Source: a virus
DNA length: 20,527 nt
Reading direction: 5' to 3' (one strand)
IMG/VR virus record: IMGVR_UViG_3300037193_000803
Location: 1 to 20,527 of that record
The position numbers and the translations under genes are program-made. This document shows, one piece after another, positions 14,156 through 20,527 of this stretch. A model generated the notes under the pieces. That model did not search any database, was not told where the DNA came from, and worked only from the letters and a program-made list of their open reading frames with translations. Position 1 is the stretch's first letter; every line of letters begins with the position of its first letter.

Positions 14156-14609
14156 TTTCGATCCTTCCTTTCGCCCAATAATAGGTACGTTCCCTGCTAT
14201 TCAGAGTTGCCCACTGTGTTCCGCAACGCCTCCCGGCGTAGCCCGTGAACACGTCGCGCGGTCGACTGCCACACTGATACGATCGCGAAAGCATGAAGGA
14301 GGCGTGAAACGCGCCGTTCTCCAGGGCGCTACGCTCCGGCCCCGTTACCACACCTTCGAACGTCTCTAGTTGCCAGTAGCCGTTCCCGGCGCGACGTTGC
14401 TTCCGCACCTGGACGAACCAACAGAACCGGCTTTCCCAGTAGCCGATCGCTATCAACTCCGCGGCGCGTTGCTCAGGGCGCTTCGCTTGCGCCGACACGT
14501 CAGCGATTACGCGCGCGACGTCTTCTAGCTGTTCCCGCTTCCCCGCCCAGGCGCGCTCTTGGTAGCACACCGGCAACGCCAGGAGCGTCGCTAGAACGGC
14601 TTCGAACAT
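14145..14609 (-). CDS. Transglycosylase-like exported lysis protein
   Basis: A 154-residue protein. The N-terminus is hydrophobic (FEAVLATLLALPVCYQ) and may be a signal peptide or membrane anchor, although it lacks a basic n-region. The segment ELIAIGYWESRFCWFVQ, with Glu59, followed by GNGYWQLE, resembles lysozyme-like lytic transglycosylases (E-S-x-F ... G-x-x-Q). FTGYAGRRCG and a basic C-terminus follow. If so, it cuts glycan strands. Its ATG overlaps a small upstream ORF stop as TAATG, and its 3' end overlaps the endolysin gene by 11 bases. It therefore lies in a tight lysis block. The fold assignment is moderate; it could also be a virion-associated lysin. Confidence 0.75.
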   Translation of the reverse strand: MFEAVLATLLALPVCYQERAWAGKREQLEDVARVIADVSAQAKRPEQRAAELIAIGYWESRFCWFVQVRKQRRAGNGYWQLETFEGVVTGPERSALENGAFHASFMLSRSYQCGSRPRDVFTGYAGRRCGTQWATLNSRERTYYWAKGRIENAK

Positions 14610-14737
14610 TAGAGATCGGTATCAAGGATATTCGCGAAACAGTAAACGATCACAATCGCTATACACGTAACCGTGATTACTTCGTGCAAGTGAACGCCCC
14701 AGAACAGAACGCGGTGTAAGCCTGTTCCGTAGTGCAC
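14609..14737 (-). CDS. 42-aa single-TM protein, candidate holin
   Basis: A short ORF starting at GTG 14737 (MHYGTGLHRVLFWGVHLHEV) with a hydrophobic segment VITVTCIAIVIVYCFANIL at residues 20-38 and an acidic end (DTDL). Its TAA overlaps the ATG of the transglycosylase-like gene as TAATG, the coupled style of this cluster. A weak SD (AAGGGG, about 10 bases) precedes the GTG; a TTG at 14689 is an alternative start. Position immediately before two wall-degrading enzymes suggests a holin or pinholin. It overlaps the Cys-rich candidate by 61 bases in another frame. No homology can be claimed. Confidence 0.55.
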   Translation of the reverse strand: MHYGTGLHRVLFWGVHLHEVITVTCIAIVIVYCFANILDTDL

Positions 14738-14907
14738 GACACTAAATCCCCTTCGTCTTCGAGACAGGCGTAGAGTCCCGTCCGTGAACAGGCGAGAGCC
14801 GCAGGGGGGAGAACCAGGAACGCACGTCGACTAAACTCCGCCGCGAGCTTTGGCCATGAGCCGATCGAACTCTGCGAGTTCCGTATCCGTGAAGTCTTTG
14901 AAGTCAA
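14677..14907 (-). CDS. Possible Cys-rich exported protein (Tat-like signal), uncertain
   Basis: A 76-residue ORF from TTG 14907, overlapping the end of the TerS gene by 77 bases. An AAGGA SD lies 8 bases upstream. It contains SRRAFLVLPPAALACSRTGL, which resembles a twin-arginine signal (S-R-R-x-F-L) with a possible lipobox-like A-L-A-C. A short mature part with four further cysteines follows the lipobox-like Cys. That could be an outer spanin-like lipoprotein, which fits a lysis block. Against it: the start is rare, the first ~25 residues are the shadow of TerS coding DNA, the hydrophobic core is short, and a second small ORF uses the same DNA. I rate this as a candidate only. Confidence 0.35.
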   Translation of the reverse strand: MTSKTSRIRNSQSSIGSWPKLAAEFSRRAFLVLPPAALACSRTGLYACLEDEGDLVSCTTEQAYTAFCSGAFTCTK

Positions 14908-15400
14908 GCTGACTTCCTTGGATCTCCGTCGGGAGGTTCGCCGCGAGCCGGTCCAGGTGCGCGCTTTCCTTCACCAGCCGAGCGACGTCGCGCGCGTTCA
15001 GCACTGGTGACGCGCTCGCCTGGCTCTCCCCGACTAGCTTCACTAGCTCGGTTTCGGCAACGGCCAACATGAGACGGGTTAGCTCCGCGTGGCGCTCCGC
15101 AACTTGCTGAGCTGTGCGCCTGTGAGCGGCTTCGGTTTCGTCGACAATGATCTGTTGGCAGTGTCGGTCCCACGCGAGCGCGCGATCCCTCCACAGTGCG
15201 TGGTTCGCCCATTCGCGTACCGTCCCCGCAGCGCGCCGGGTGATCGTCGAAACGTCGATCAGTTTGCGCGGGGGAGGTAGCGCGAGGAACGTACGGAACG
15301 CGGCCCAACTATCCGGCGAATCGATCCCGGGTTGGAAGTCCCACGGTTCGATCGTTTGGTGCTGGGCCTGTCCGTTCGATGCAGCGCCGTTCGGCAGCAT
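14831..15400 (-). CDS. terS: Terminase small subunit
   Basis: A 189-residue DNA-recognition subunit. After a low-complexity N-terminus come SWAAFRTFLALPPPRKLIDV, a helix-turn-helix-like stretch (STITRRAAGTVREWANHAL) and WRDRALAWDRHCQQ, a pattern common in phage small terminases. A long Ala/Glu-rich helix (QQVAERHAELTRLMLAVAET) probably makes the oligomer core. The C-terminus (DTELAEFDRLMAKARGGV) is typical for TerL contact. It lies 15 bases after the small Ala/Lys-rich gene. Assignment rests on this pattern and on a TerL gene downstream, although four lysis ORFs stand between the two. Confidence 0.82.
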   Translation of the reverse strand: MLPNGAASNGQAQHQTIEPWDFQPGIDSPDSWAAFRTFLALPPPRKLIDVSTITRRAAGTVREWANHALWRDRALAWDRHCQQIIVDETEAAHRRTAQQVAERHAELTRLMLAVAETELVKLVGESQASASPVLNARDVARLVKESAHLDRLAANLPTEIQGSQLDFKDFTDTELAEFDRLMAKARGGV

Positions 15401-15415
15401 CGCTTCAGCCTACGA

Positions 15416-15742
15416 CTACTTGGCCTTCTTCGCAAAGTCCGCCGGCTTGGGCTCCGCCTTGCCTGCGGCGCGCGCGACGGCGCAAGCCGTGGCGAACCTT
15501 CGGAACTGAGCGGGGGTGAGACCCATTGCAGCCGCAGCCGCGCCGGTCGCGGAGCGCGGGCCCTTCGCAGGCATGGGCGCATCCGGACGCTTCTTGCCGC
15601 TCGACTTCTCCGCAGCCGTCAGCGCTGCTTCCCCGAGGAACGAAGACAACGTCCCCTCGCCTCGGGAGTCGTTGATGAAATCCCAGTGCTTCGCGTGGAG
15701 ACGAACGACACCTACGGAGAACTCGCTTTTCGATTTGGCCAT
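15416..15742 (-). CDS. Small Ala/Lys-rich protein of unknown function
   Basis: A 108-residue protein from ATG 15742; the frame is open up to 15805, but the ATG with SD AAGG at 9 bases is preferred and the 21 upstream codons look like leader. It has an ordinary N-terminal half (FSVGVVRLHAKHWDFINDSR) and a basic, Ala-rich C-terminal half (GAAAAAMGLTPAQFRRFATA, ending KKAK). The composition suggests nucleic-acid or membrane contact, but I do not recognise a family. It lies directly before TerS, where small DNA-binding regulators or HNH enzymes are sometimes found; no HNH motif is present. A promoter-like sequence and an SD-masking hairpin precede it. Confidence 0.75.
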   Translation of the reverse strand: MAKSKSEFSVGVVRLHAKHWDFINDSRGEGTLSSFLGEAALTAAEKSSGKKRPDAPMPAKGPRSATGAAAAAMGLTPAQFRRFATACAVARAAGKAEPKPADFAKKAK

Positions 15743-15751
15743 GTTGCTTTT

Positions 15752-15773
15752 CCTTTCCCTATCTCGGGTAAGG
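15752..15773 (-). promoter_or_regulatory. Leader hairpin covering the SD of the Ala/Lys-rich gene
   Basis: On the coding strand CCTTACCC (15773..15766), loop GAGATA, and GGGAAAGG (15759..15752) can pair over eight positions with one A-A mismatch. The 3' arm holds the SD (AAGG) of the gene starting at 15742, so read-through transcripts would have a masked SD. Not a terminator: no T-run follows. Confidence 0.4.
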
Positions 15774-15776
15774 GAG

Positions 15777-15805
15777 AAGCTACAGGAGCGATCCCGGTTC
15801 GTCAA
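15777..15805 (-). promoter_or_regulatory. Sigma70-like promoter candidate
   Basis: TTGACG (15805..15800), 17-base spacer, TAGCTT (15782..15777). The -35 overlaps the stop codon of the upstream gene, and TTTGACG occurs twice nine bases apart there. A start site would fall near 15770, within the leader hairpin. It would drive the Ala/Lys-rich gene and the packaging, lysis and head genes after it. Confidence 0.45.
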
Positions 15806-16503
15806 ACCGTCAAAGAAGGCCCCCCGAAAAACAGGGGATTACGCGATTCTGCGGCCGGCTGGAAGACGACCATAGCCGCCAATCCGTCGCCTGTTTTGGG
15901 TTGACCTCCGCCTCCGAAAGTGAACTCGATAACGGGTGCGGGGTTCGCGCCTGCATCAACGTTCGAGCTCCCTAGGATCGTGTGTACTTCGTCACCCGTA
16001 TACGTGTGGTGACTGACGAACCCGGAGGGGATCCCGGTGTCGTGCCACTGGTCGAAGTCCCACGCGACTTCACCGACGGCTACACGTGATCCGTTTCGAC
16101 CAACGGCAACAGAAGGCAAAGTAAGCTCCGTTGCCGAATCCGTGTTAGCTGAACTGAAACCGGCTACAGCGTCAGCAACGCTTACGTTAGACGCTCCGCG
16201 AACGTAGAAACATTGCGGCTTCATGTCTCCGACGCTTCCGCCTGGAGTGATCGCTACGTCCGCGGGTTCACCCGCTGCGTTCGTCACGATCTTAGCGAGC
16301 CACGTTCCGGAAAGCCTGTCGCCTCCCGAAGCGCCCGCGAAGCCGCTGATCACTGTGAAGCCGCTAGCCGTCGCGGGTGTCGTTGTCGCGTCGTAGAAAC
16401 CCGCGACCCAGATCACCCATAGATCCCCGTCCGCGAGCCCCGTTGGTTTGGGCGCGTTCGCTCCGTAGCCGGCTTGTACTTGTCCGCCGAATGTAACGGC
16501 CAC
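15802..16503 (-). CDS. Putative virion beta-protein (fibre-associated)
   Basis: A 233-residue protein from GTG 16503, with the SD GGAGGGG at about 7 bases. It is beta-rich and Gly/Ala/Thr-rich: LADGDLWVIWVAGFYDA, TASGFTVISGFAGASGGDRL, SGTWLAKIVTNAAGEPADVA, then a His-rich patch (WDFDQWHDTGIPSGFVSHHT) and a Gly-rich loop (EFTFGGGGQPKTGDG). The 'GDLW... A-SGF ... W-x-K' layout resembles beta-sandwich modules found in phage tail-fibre and capsid accessory proteins. It stands after two collagen-like fibre genes, so an adhesin or fibre-tip role is plausible. I do not recognise a named family. Confidence 0.75.
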   Translation of the reverse strand: MAVTFGGQVQAGYGANAPKPTGLADGDLWVIWVAGFYDATTTPATASGFTVISGFAGASGGDRLSGTWLAKIVTNAAGEPADVAITPGGSVGDMKPQCFYVRGASNVSVADAVAGFSSANTDSATELTLPSVAVGRNGSRVAVGEVAWDFDQWHDTGIPSGFVSHHTYTGDEVHTILGSSNVDAGANPAPVIEFTFGGGGQPKTGDGLAAMVVFQPAAESRNPLFFGGPSLTV

Positions 16504-16506
16504 GTG

Positions 16507-16764
16507 TTAACCCCTCCGGGTGACTACGTCCGCGCCCGCTTCGCGCGGCTGCTTCGCCACCTCCGCGCGCGCTGCGTTGATCGCTGCGGTCTTGTTCTGA
16601 GCTCCGGCCACGTCGGTAATAAGCTGGCTCACCTGTTCGAGCTCCGGAGCGGAATAGCCCTGAAGCTGTTTCGCCAGCGCCTCCACACGCGCGGCAGAAG
16701 CCTCCGGACTGTCGACGGCCCCCAACTCGATCACCTTTTTGATCTCGGCCAACGGGTTAGCCAT
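16507..16764 (-). CDS. Small helical protein between fibre genes
   Basis: An 85-residue, mostly helical protein: ANPLAEIKKVIELGAVDSPE, then ASAARVEALAKQLQGYSAPE and QLITDVAGAQNKTAAINAAR. There are no cysteines, membrane segments or known motifs. SD GAGGAAA overlaps the stop of the fibre gene upstream, and three bases separate its TAA from the next GTG, so it is translated as part of the fibre operon. It may be a fibre-assembly helper or a minor virion protein; neither can be shown from sequence. Confidence 0.72.
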   Translation of the reverse strand: MANPLAEIKKVIELGAVDSPEASAARVEALAKQLQGYSAPELEQVSQLITDVAGAQNKTAAINAARAEVAKQPREAGADVVTRRG

Positions 16765-16770
16765 GTTTCC

Positions 16771-17544
16771 TCAGTTGTTGAACGGGGCCCAAGTCGCGCT
16801 TAGGTTCGTGCCGTCGTAGCGGAATGTGATGATATACCAATCAACGGAGGCAACGCCTCCAGTGAACGGAGCGCTATTGCCCCAGTAGATCGTATTGGAG
16901 AAGCCTACGGTAAACGTTCCTCCGAACGTCAAACGTAGATCGAATTGGCCGGGTGTCGGGGTGATCGTAAGCGTGGTGTTCTGATCTACGTTCGCCTTCC
17001 GGAGCTTCGTCCCCGTGGTGTAGTCGAAAGTCTCCGTCGCGCCTGTGTCCCCGATGTCCGTTTCTGTGACGGAGGGGCCGGGCCCCGTCGCGCCTGTGGG
17101 GCCGGTCGGCCCTGTCGCACCTGTCGCGCCTGTGGGGCCCGTGGGGCCAGTGACGCCCACACCTCCAGTCGGGCCTGTGGGGCCCGTGGGTCCGTCCGCG
17201 CCGTCTAGTCCGGGGTCCCCTTCTGCGCCCACACCTCCGGTCGGTCCCGTGGGTCCTGTCGCGCCGGCTGCGCCTCCCGCGCCGGCTGCGCCTGTCGGGC
17301 CGGTGGGGCCCGTGGGTCCGTCTTCACCTGGAGCCGGATCGATGAATTGAACGAACTCTAGCGGATCGATACTGGTTAGCATCCAATACGTTCCGTCGTC
17401 GGTTTGCTTGATCACCTTTCCGAGGTCGGACGCTTCGTCGTATGCATAGCCCAGACGTTCCGCTTCGTCAGCGAAGACGAAAGCGATCACGGTATGGATC
17501 CCGTCTTCGGTTACTTGATCTTTATGCGCGGGGCGATCGGCCAT
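16771..17544 (-). CDS. Collagen-like tail fibre protein
   Basis: A 257-residue protein with three parts. Residues 1-70 are an N-terminal module ([39 protein letters not shown]), of a type that recurs in phage fibres as the virion-attachment end. Residues about 73-155 are Gly-x-y repeats dominated by Gly-Pro-Thr and Gly-Ala-Thr, a collagen-like triple-helix shaft with short breaks. Residues ~156-257 are a beta-rich tip ([20 protein letters not shown], then [11 protein letters not shown]). This layout fits a short trimeric receptor-binding fibre. SD GAGGT lies about 7 bases before the ATG and overlaps the stop of the previous gene. Confidence 0.85.
   Translation of the reverse strand: MADRPAHKDQVTEDGIHTVIAFVFADEAERLGYAYDEASDLGKVIKQTDDGTYWMLTSIDPLEFVQFIDPAPGEDGPTGPTGPTGAAGAGGAAGATGPTGPTGGVGAEGDPGLDGADGPTGPTGPTGGVGVTGPTGPTGATGATGPTGPTGATGPGPSVTETDIGDTGATETFDYTTGTKLRKANVDQNTTLTITPTPGQFDLRLTFGGTFTVGFSNTIYWGNSAPFTGGVASVDWYIITFRYDGTNLSATWAPFNN
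17080..17328 (-). repeat. Tandem collagen-coding DNA repeats
   Basis: The DNA coding for the Gly-x-y shaft contains many near-identical 9-base units such as ggccccaca/ggcgcgaca on the coding strand, encoding Gly-Pro-Thr and Gly-Ala-Thr. Such tracts can slip or recombine with the related tracts in the cement gene (about 6825-6910) and the adhesin gene (about 18700-18796). Confidence 0.7.
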
Positions 17545-17553
17545 TTGATTACC

Positions 17554-18858
17554 TCAGAAGTCCAGGAGCGTGGGCGTTGCGGGGTTGCCCGCAGCGCCGA
17601 CTAGGTTGGGCGGATTCGTGGCCGTCACGGGGACAACGGCTGTAGGCGGGTTCGCCCATCGCGACAGAACGTAATCCCCTGTCGAAAGATTCTGAACGAA
17701 ACACTGGCCGCTCTCGCCTCCGCCTGCCCCCGAACCGCCCGCGGCTTTGCTTTGGTTGAGAGGTGTCGTTCCTTGCGCTGCGTCTCCGCCGGCTCCGCCG
17801 TCTCCGCCGGAAATGTCGATCAGGCCTTCGACGGGTCCGCCGATACGTTTACCGATGTAGCCGTAAACACTCCCCGCTCCCGCGCCGCTACCTCCGCTAC
17901 CTCCGCCCGAAAGGAGTGTCGACGTGTCCCCCGCAGTAGCGTCGGAGCCGTCTCCTCCGTCTCCTCCAGGTGCGCCTAGAGCTCCGGGCTGAGTTGTTTC
18001 GTCTGTCTCGTATTCCGCGAACGCGAACCACAGGCCGCGCCCGCCTCCGCCTCCGCCTCCGCCCGCGCCACTACGCCAATGTCCGAAGGCTCCGGAGTTG
18101 TCGCCCCATTGGCCGCTACCGCCACCACGGCCGCCAGCGCCTCCGCGTAGCTTCTCGGGCGAGTTCGAAGCGCCCACGTAGGCGAGCAAATCGATCGTGA
18201 CGATCTCTCGCATTTCGTGTTGAATCGTAACCTTACCTCCCGCGCCTCCGGATCCGCCGTTGCCGTTGTAACCCTGTCCGCCTTGTGAACCAGTGCCGGA
18301 GTCCCCCGCGTCTCCGCCCCAGCCGTTCGGAACGTCGGTGACAGCGGAGGAACTTGTAGCCGAGTCAGAGCTAACGCCGTTCGCGCCTGCGGTTCCCGCT
18401 CCGCCTCCGGAGCTAGTAGCCAGCACGGTTCCGCCTGGAGGTGTCGCGCCTGCCGTGCCTCCCGTGCTGCTAGTACCTCCGGTCGCGTCTCCGCCGTGGC
18501 TTGGCTTCGACCAGATCTTCGCTGCACCGAAACTCTTGACGCGACCGGAGCAGTAGATATGAAAATCCGCGGTGTCGATCTCCGCGTCTCCGCTCAGTTC
18601 GATCGCGGAGAAGTAGGTATCTTCCGTCAGCGTGAGAACGCCTGTGCTGGCGGTGTAGGGGCCGTAGCTCCCCGAGCCGAACAGACCGAAGGCGAGCCCC
18701 AAACCTTGAGGGCCTGTCGGTCCGTCTGCTCCAGCTTCGCCGTCTGCGCCGTCTGCGCCTACCCCGCCCCGGGGGCCTGTCGGTCCTGTGGGCCCACTCT
18801 GTGAGCTTCCGATGTAACCGCCTCGGGGTGTCTTTCCGTAGACTTTGCGCTGTGCCAC
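17554..18858 (-). CDS. Glycine-rich putative adhesin with collagen-like N-terminus
   Basis: A 434-residue protein from GTG 18858. Residues ~22-53 are collagen-like ([20 protein letters not shown]). Residues ~66-115 are beta-like (TASTGVLTLTEDTYFSAIEL, DFHIYCSGRVKSF). From ~120 to ~395 several glycine-dense runs alternate with short beta segments, for example SGTGSQGGQGYNGNGGSGGA and GAGGGGGGGGRG. Repeated GG-x and GxG runs resemble polyglycine-II sandwich adhesins such as those at the tips of some T-even fibres. The C-terminus is Pro/Asn/Ala-rich. No SD is obvious. Its place between the glycosyltransferase-like and fibre genes supports a host-binding role, which remains an inference. Confidence 0.8.
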   Translation of the reverse strand: MAQRKVYGKTPRGGYIGSSQSGPTGPTGPRGGVGADGADGEAGADGPTGPQGLGLAFGLFGSGSYGPYTASTGVLTLTEDTYFSAIELSGDAEIDTADFHIYCSGRVKSFGAAKIWSKPSHGGDATGGTSSTGGTAGATPPGGTVLATSSGGGAGTAGANGVSSDSATSSSAVTDVPNGWGGDAGDSGTGSQGGQGYNGNGGSGGAGGKVTIQHEMREIVTIDLLAYVGASNSPEKLRGGAGGRGGGSGQWGDNSGAFGHWRSGAGGGGGGGGRGLWFAFAEYETDETTQPGALGAPGGDGGDGSDATAGDTSTLLSGGGSGGSGAGAGSVYGYIGKRIGGPVEGLIDISGGDGGAGGDAAQGTTPLNQSKAAGGSGAGGGESGQCFVQNLSTGDYVLSRWANPPTAVVPVTATNPPNLVGAAGNPATPTLLDF

Positions 18859-18867
18859 GAATCGAGC

Positions 18868-20527
18868 TTACAGGGACTCAGTCAACTGGACAATCGAAGC
18901 CGGGTATTTGACGACTCTTGCCTGTCTGTCTTCGTACCCGAAAGCGATCTCAACCTCTCCAGTGTCTGTGAATCTCAGACCCGAAGCATATTCGATTCCG
19001 TGGTGTGAGAACGCGAACGGCTTCGAGTAGCGTTCCGGGATCATTCGCTGTTTACTGATCCACACCCATCGGTGCATATAAACGTTTTTATCGGTCCTTC
19101 TGCCCACGTCATGCGCGAGCATTAGATACCCCGGCTGATCTCCAAACTGACGCTCTATAGCGATCGTGGAGTTTCTCCACAGGCCGTCTGCTAGGGGTGT
19201 AGCCTTCCTAGTTATCTTGGAGACGCTCCCGTCTTCAAACACGGTGATCACAATGAACGGATTTAGCGAATAGAGGATCTCAATTCGTCCGTGAGCTTCC
19301 GAAAGGATTACCCAGTTCTTTTCTACTTCGCGCGCGAAGGGTACTTCTTTCAGCGTAACGACGTCGGCCAAGCTACCGAACAGGTGTCCTAGTACTACCT
19401 GAGGATTCCCCTTCGCTCCAGGTACCTCGCAGCAAGTGGCCGTGAAGTAGTTGCCGTAGAAGCGCACGTCTTCCAGGCCCCTGATTTCGTGATCTGTCTC
19501 TGCTCCTTTGAGACGGTAACTCCACTCACGGACTGTTCCGTCATCGCCTACGATGACGTTCCGTGTTCGTATCTTCTTGTCCTTATCCTTAGAACTGTAG
19601 ACGCGCCCGTTCTTCTGTTCGTAGTTCACCAGGCGCACATTCAATCCACCCGGAGCCCAACTCGGATTACAAGCGGACCATATGTCGTCTACTTGCTCCG
19701 GGATGATCGCGCGCTGTGTGCCTCCTAGGATAGGGAGATACCAACTCGCTTTCTCGAGCGCTGCGGCCTTATTCGATCCTTCTGCTCGAAGTATCTTTTC
19801 AGACGCTTCTAGGCCGTGTTCTATACGCTTCTCCGTCGCGAGCTCCGCAACGTGATAAGCGCTACCTACGATCACTTCAGCGGCGCCGAACTCGTAGATC
19901 TTCCGTTCCACGAAAAGGCCTGCGGGTGTGGGAACGTTGTCGAAGAAGTTCGCGAGTTCGAACGCGGCGCGGAAGTAGTTCTGGTTACGGTACGCGGTAG
20001 CAATGTGGTACAGCGGTTCGATTCGGTCGGGCTTGCGTGCCCAGCAATCGAGCAGACAGCCGATCGCCTCGTTCCACCTCCCCGTTCGTAGGAGGCACTT
20101 GCCGGCCCGGTAGCGTGACATCCAGACTTCGTCAGCGTAGCCGCCCATTGATACGCGCCGGATGTACAGTTCGATCGCTTCGTCCAGGCGTGCCGCGTGC
20201 TCCGGTAGCGTGCTCATGTTGTCGAGCGTTTGCGCTAGATAGAAAACGGTTCGTTCGTCGCGCGGATTGTCCTTCAGATCCATCCGTAGCAGGGCTTCGT
20301 CGCGCGCGTACTTCTCCGCTCGGTTCGCGCCGTCGCAATGGTCTTTGATCCAGAAGGTGTCCGCGGGGAGGTGTTCCACCTTGCCGCACGTCTGCCAAAC
20401 TTCGTGCGTGCGCCCAGGGCAATCTCGAGCGGGGCGGAGGTCGACTAGTCGAATGTTCTCGTAGCCCAACCCCGAATCACGCTGCGTTACCATGTAGGCG
20501 TCCACGTCCGCAGCGAGCTCCGGAATC
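18868..20527 (-). CDS. Glycosyltransferase-TPR-propeller fusion (5' end outside window)
   Basis: The reading frame is open to the window edge, so the start is missing; the GTG at 20505 is probably internal. Residues below count from that GTG. The visible N-terminus resembles the end of a GT2 (GT-A) glycosyltransferase: IRLVDLRPARDC then THEVWQ (His34-Glu35). A TPR-like region follows to about 230 (AEKYARDEALLRMDLKDNP, RTVFYLAQTL, RIEPLYHIATAYR). The C-terminal part (about 255-545) resembles GH130-type five-bladed propeller proteins: ACNPSWAPGGLNVRLVNYE, GLEDVRFYG (313-321), EKNW (375-378), YSKPFAFSHHGIEYASGL. It may add or process sugar on the virion or host surface. Catalytic competence cannot be judged without the N-terminal domain. 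Confidence 0.8.
   Translation of the reverse strand, partial: IPELAADVDAYMVTQRDSGLGYENIRLVDLRPARDCPGRTHEVWQTCGKVEHLPADTFWIKDHCDGANRAEKYARDEALLRMDLKDNPRDERTVFYLAQTLDNMSTLPEHAARLDEAIELYIRRVSMGGYADEVWMSRYRAGKCLLRTGRWNEAIGCLLDCWARKPDRIEPLYHIATAYRNQNYFRAAFELANFFDNVPTPAGLFVERKIYEFGAAEVIVGSAYHVAELATEKRIEHGLEASEKILRAEGSNKAAALEKASWYLPILGGTQRAIIPEQVDDIWSACNPSWAPGGLNVRLVNYEQKNGRVYSSKDKDKKIRTRNVIVGDDGTVREWSYRLKGAETDHEIRGLEDVRFYGNYFTATCCEVPGAKGNPQVVLGHLFGSLADVVTLKEVPFAREVEKNWVILSEAHGRIEILYSLNPFIVITVFEDGSVSKITRKATPLADGLWRNSTIAIERQFGDQPGYLMLAHDVGRRTDKNVYMHRWVWISKQRMIPERYSKPFAFSHHGIEYASGLRFTDTGEVEIAFGYEDRQARVVKYPASIVQLTESL

Noticed and set aside
15743-15805. Upstream extension of the Ala/Lys-rich gene by 21 codons
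   Set aside because: The extension reads as Ser/Arg-rich leader and contains the promoter-like and hairpin elements; ATG 15742 has a suitable SD.
17080-17328. Regular short repeats that could suggest a CRISPR array or iterons
   Set aside because: The units are 9 bases long, lie inside a coding frame, and encode Gly-x-y collagen triplets; there are no spacers.

Overview
The window is a stretch of a tailed-phage (or prophage) late region. Every gene I can support lies on the minus strand, so transcription runs from the high coordinates to the low ones. Genes are tightly packed, with many ATGA, GTGA, TGATG and TAATG stop/start overlaps. A tail sheath, a tail tube and a tape measure point to a contractile-tailed myovirus. 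The DUF1073 portal, MuF-like protein, DUF2213 protease, DUF2184 capsid, DUF3383 sheath and DUF3277 tube form a module known mainly from phages of Gram-negative bacteria. The DNA is GC-rich by eye. Nothing in the sequence identifies the host.

Right-hand part (about 20527 to 15416, read right to left): the end of a glycosyltransferase-TPR-propeller fusion whose 5' end lies outside the window; a collagen-like, glycine-rich putative adhesin; a collagen-like tail-fibre protein; a short helical protein; a putative virion beta-protein; and a short Ala/Lys-rich protein with its own possible promoter and an SD-masking hairpin. These genes probably modify or bind surface glycans.

Middle part (15400 to 7457): terminase small subunit; a compact lysis block lying between the two terminase genes (a cysteine-rich candidate, a 42-aa single-TM holin candidate, a transglycosylase-like enzyme and a modular endolysin); terminase large subunit; portal; MuF-like protein; three small genes, two of which encode membrane proteins; and a protease-scaffold gene with a strong in-frame internal start that should make free scaffold.

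Left part (7420 to 1): capsid cement protein with a collagen-like tail; major capsid protein; a small unknown; neck/connector genes; sheath; tube; a tail assembly chaperone with an evident -1 frameshift (U UUU UUA) into an extension not visible as a separate gene; tape measure; and the first 17 codons of the next tail/baseplate gene.

The observations most worth following are the G/GT frameshift, the nested scaffold start, the collagen-like tail on the capsid cement protein, the small membrane and lysis ORFs, and the GT-TPR-propeller fusion. There are no gene-free gaps over 300 bases, and I saw no tRNA, CRISPR array, insertion sequence or convincing intrinsic terminator.
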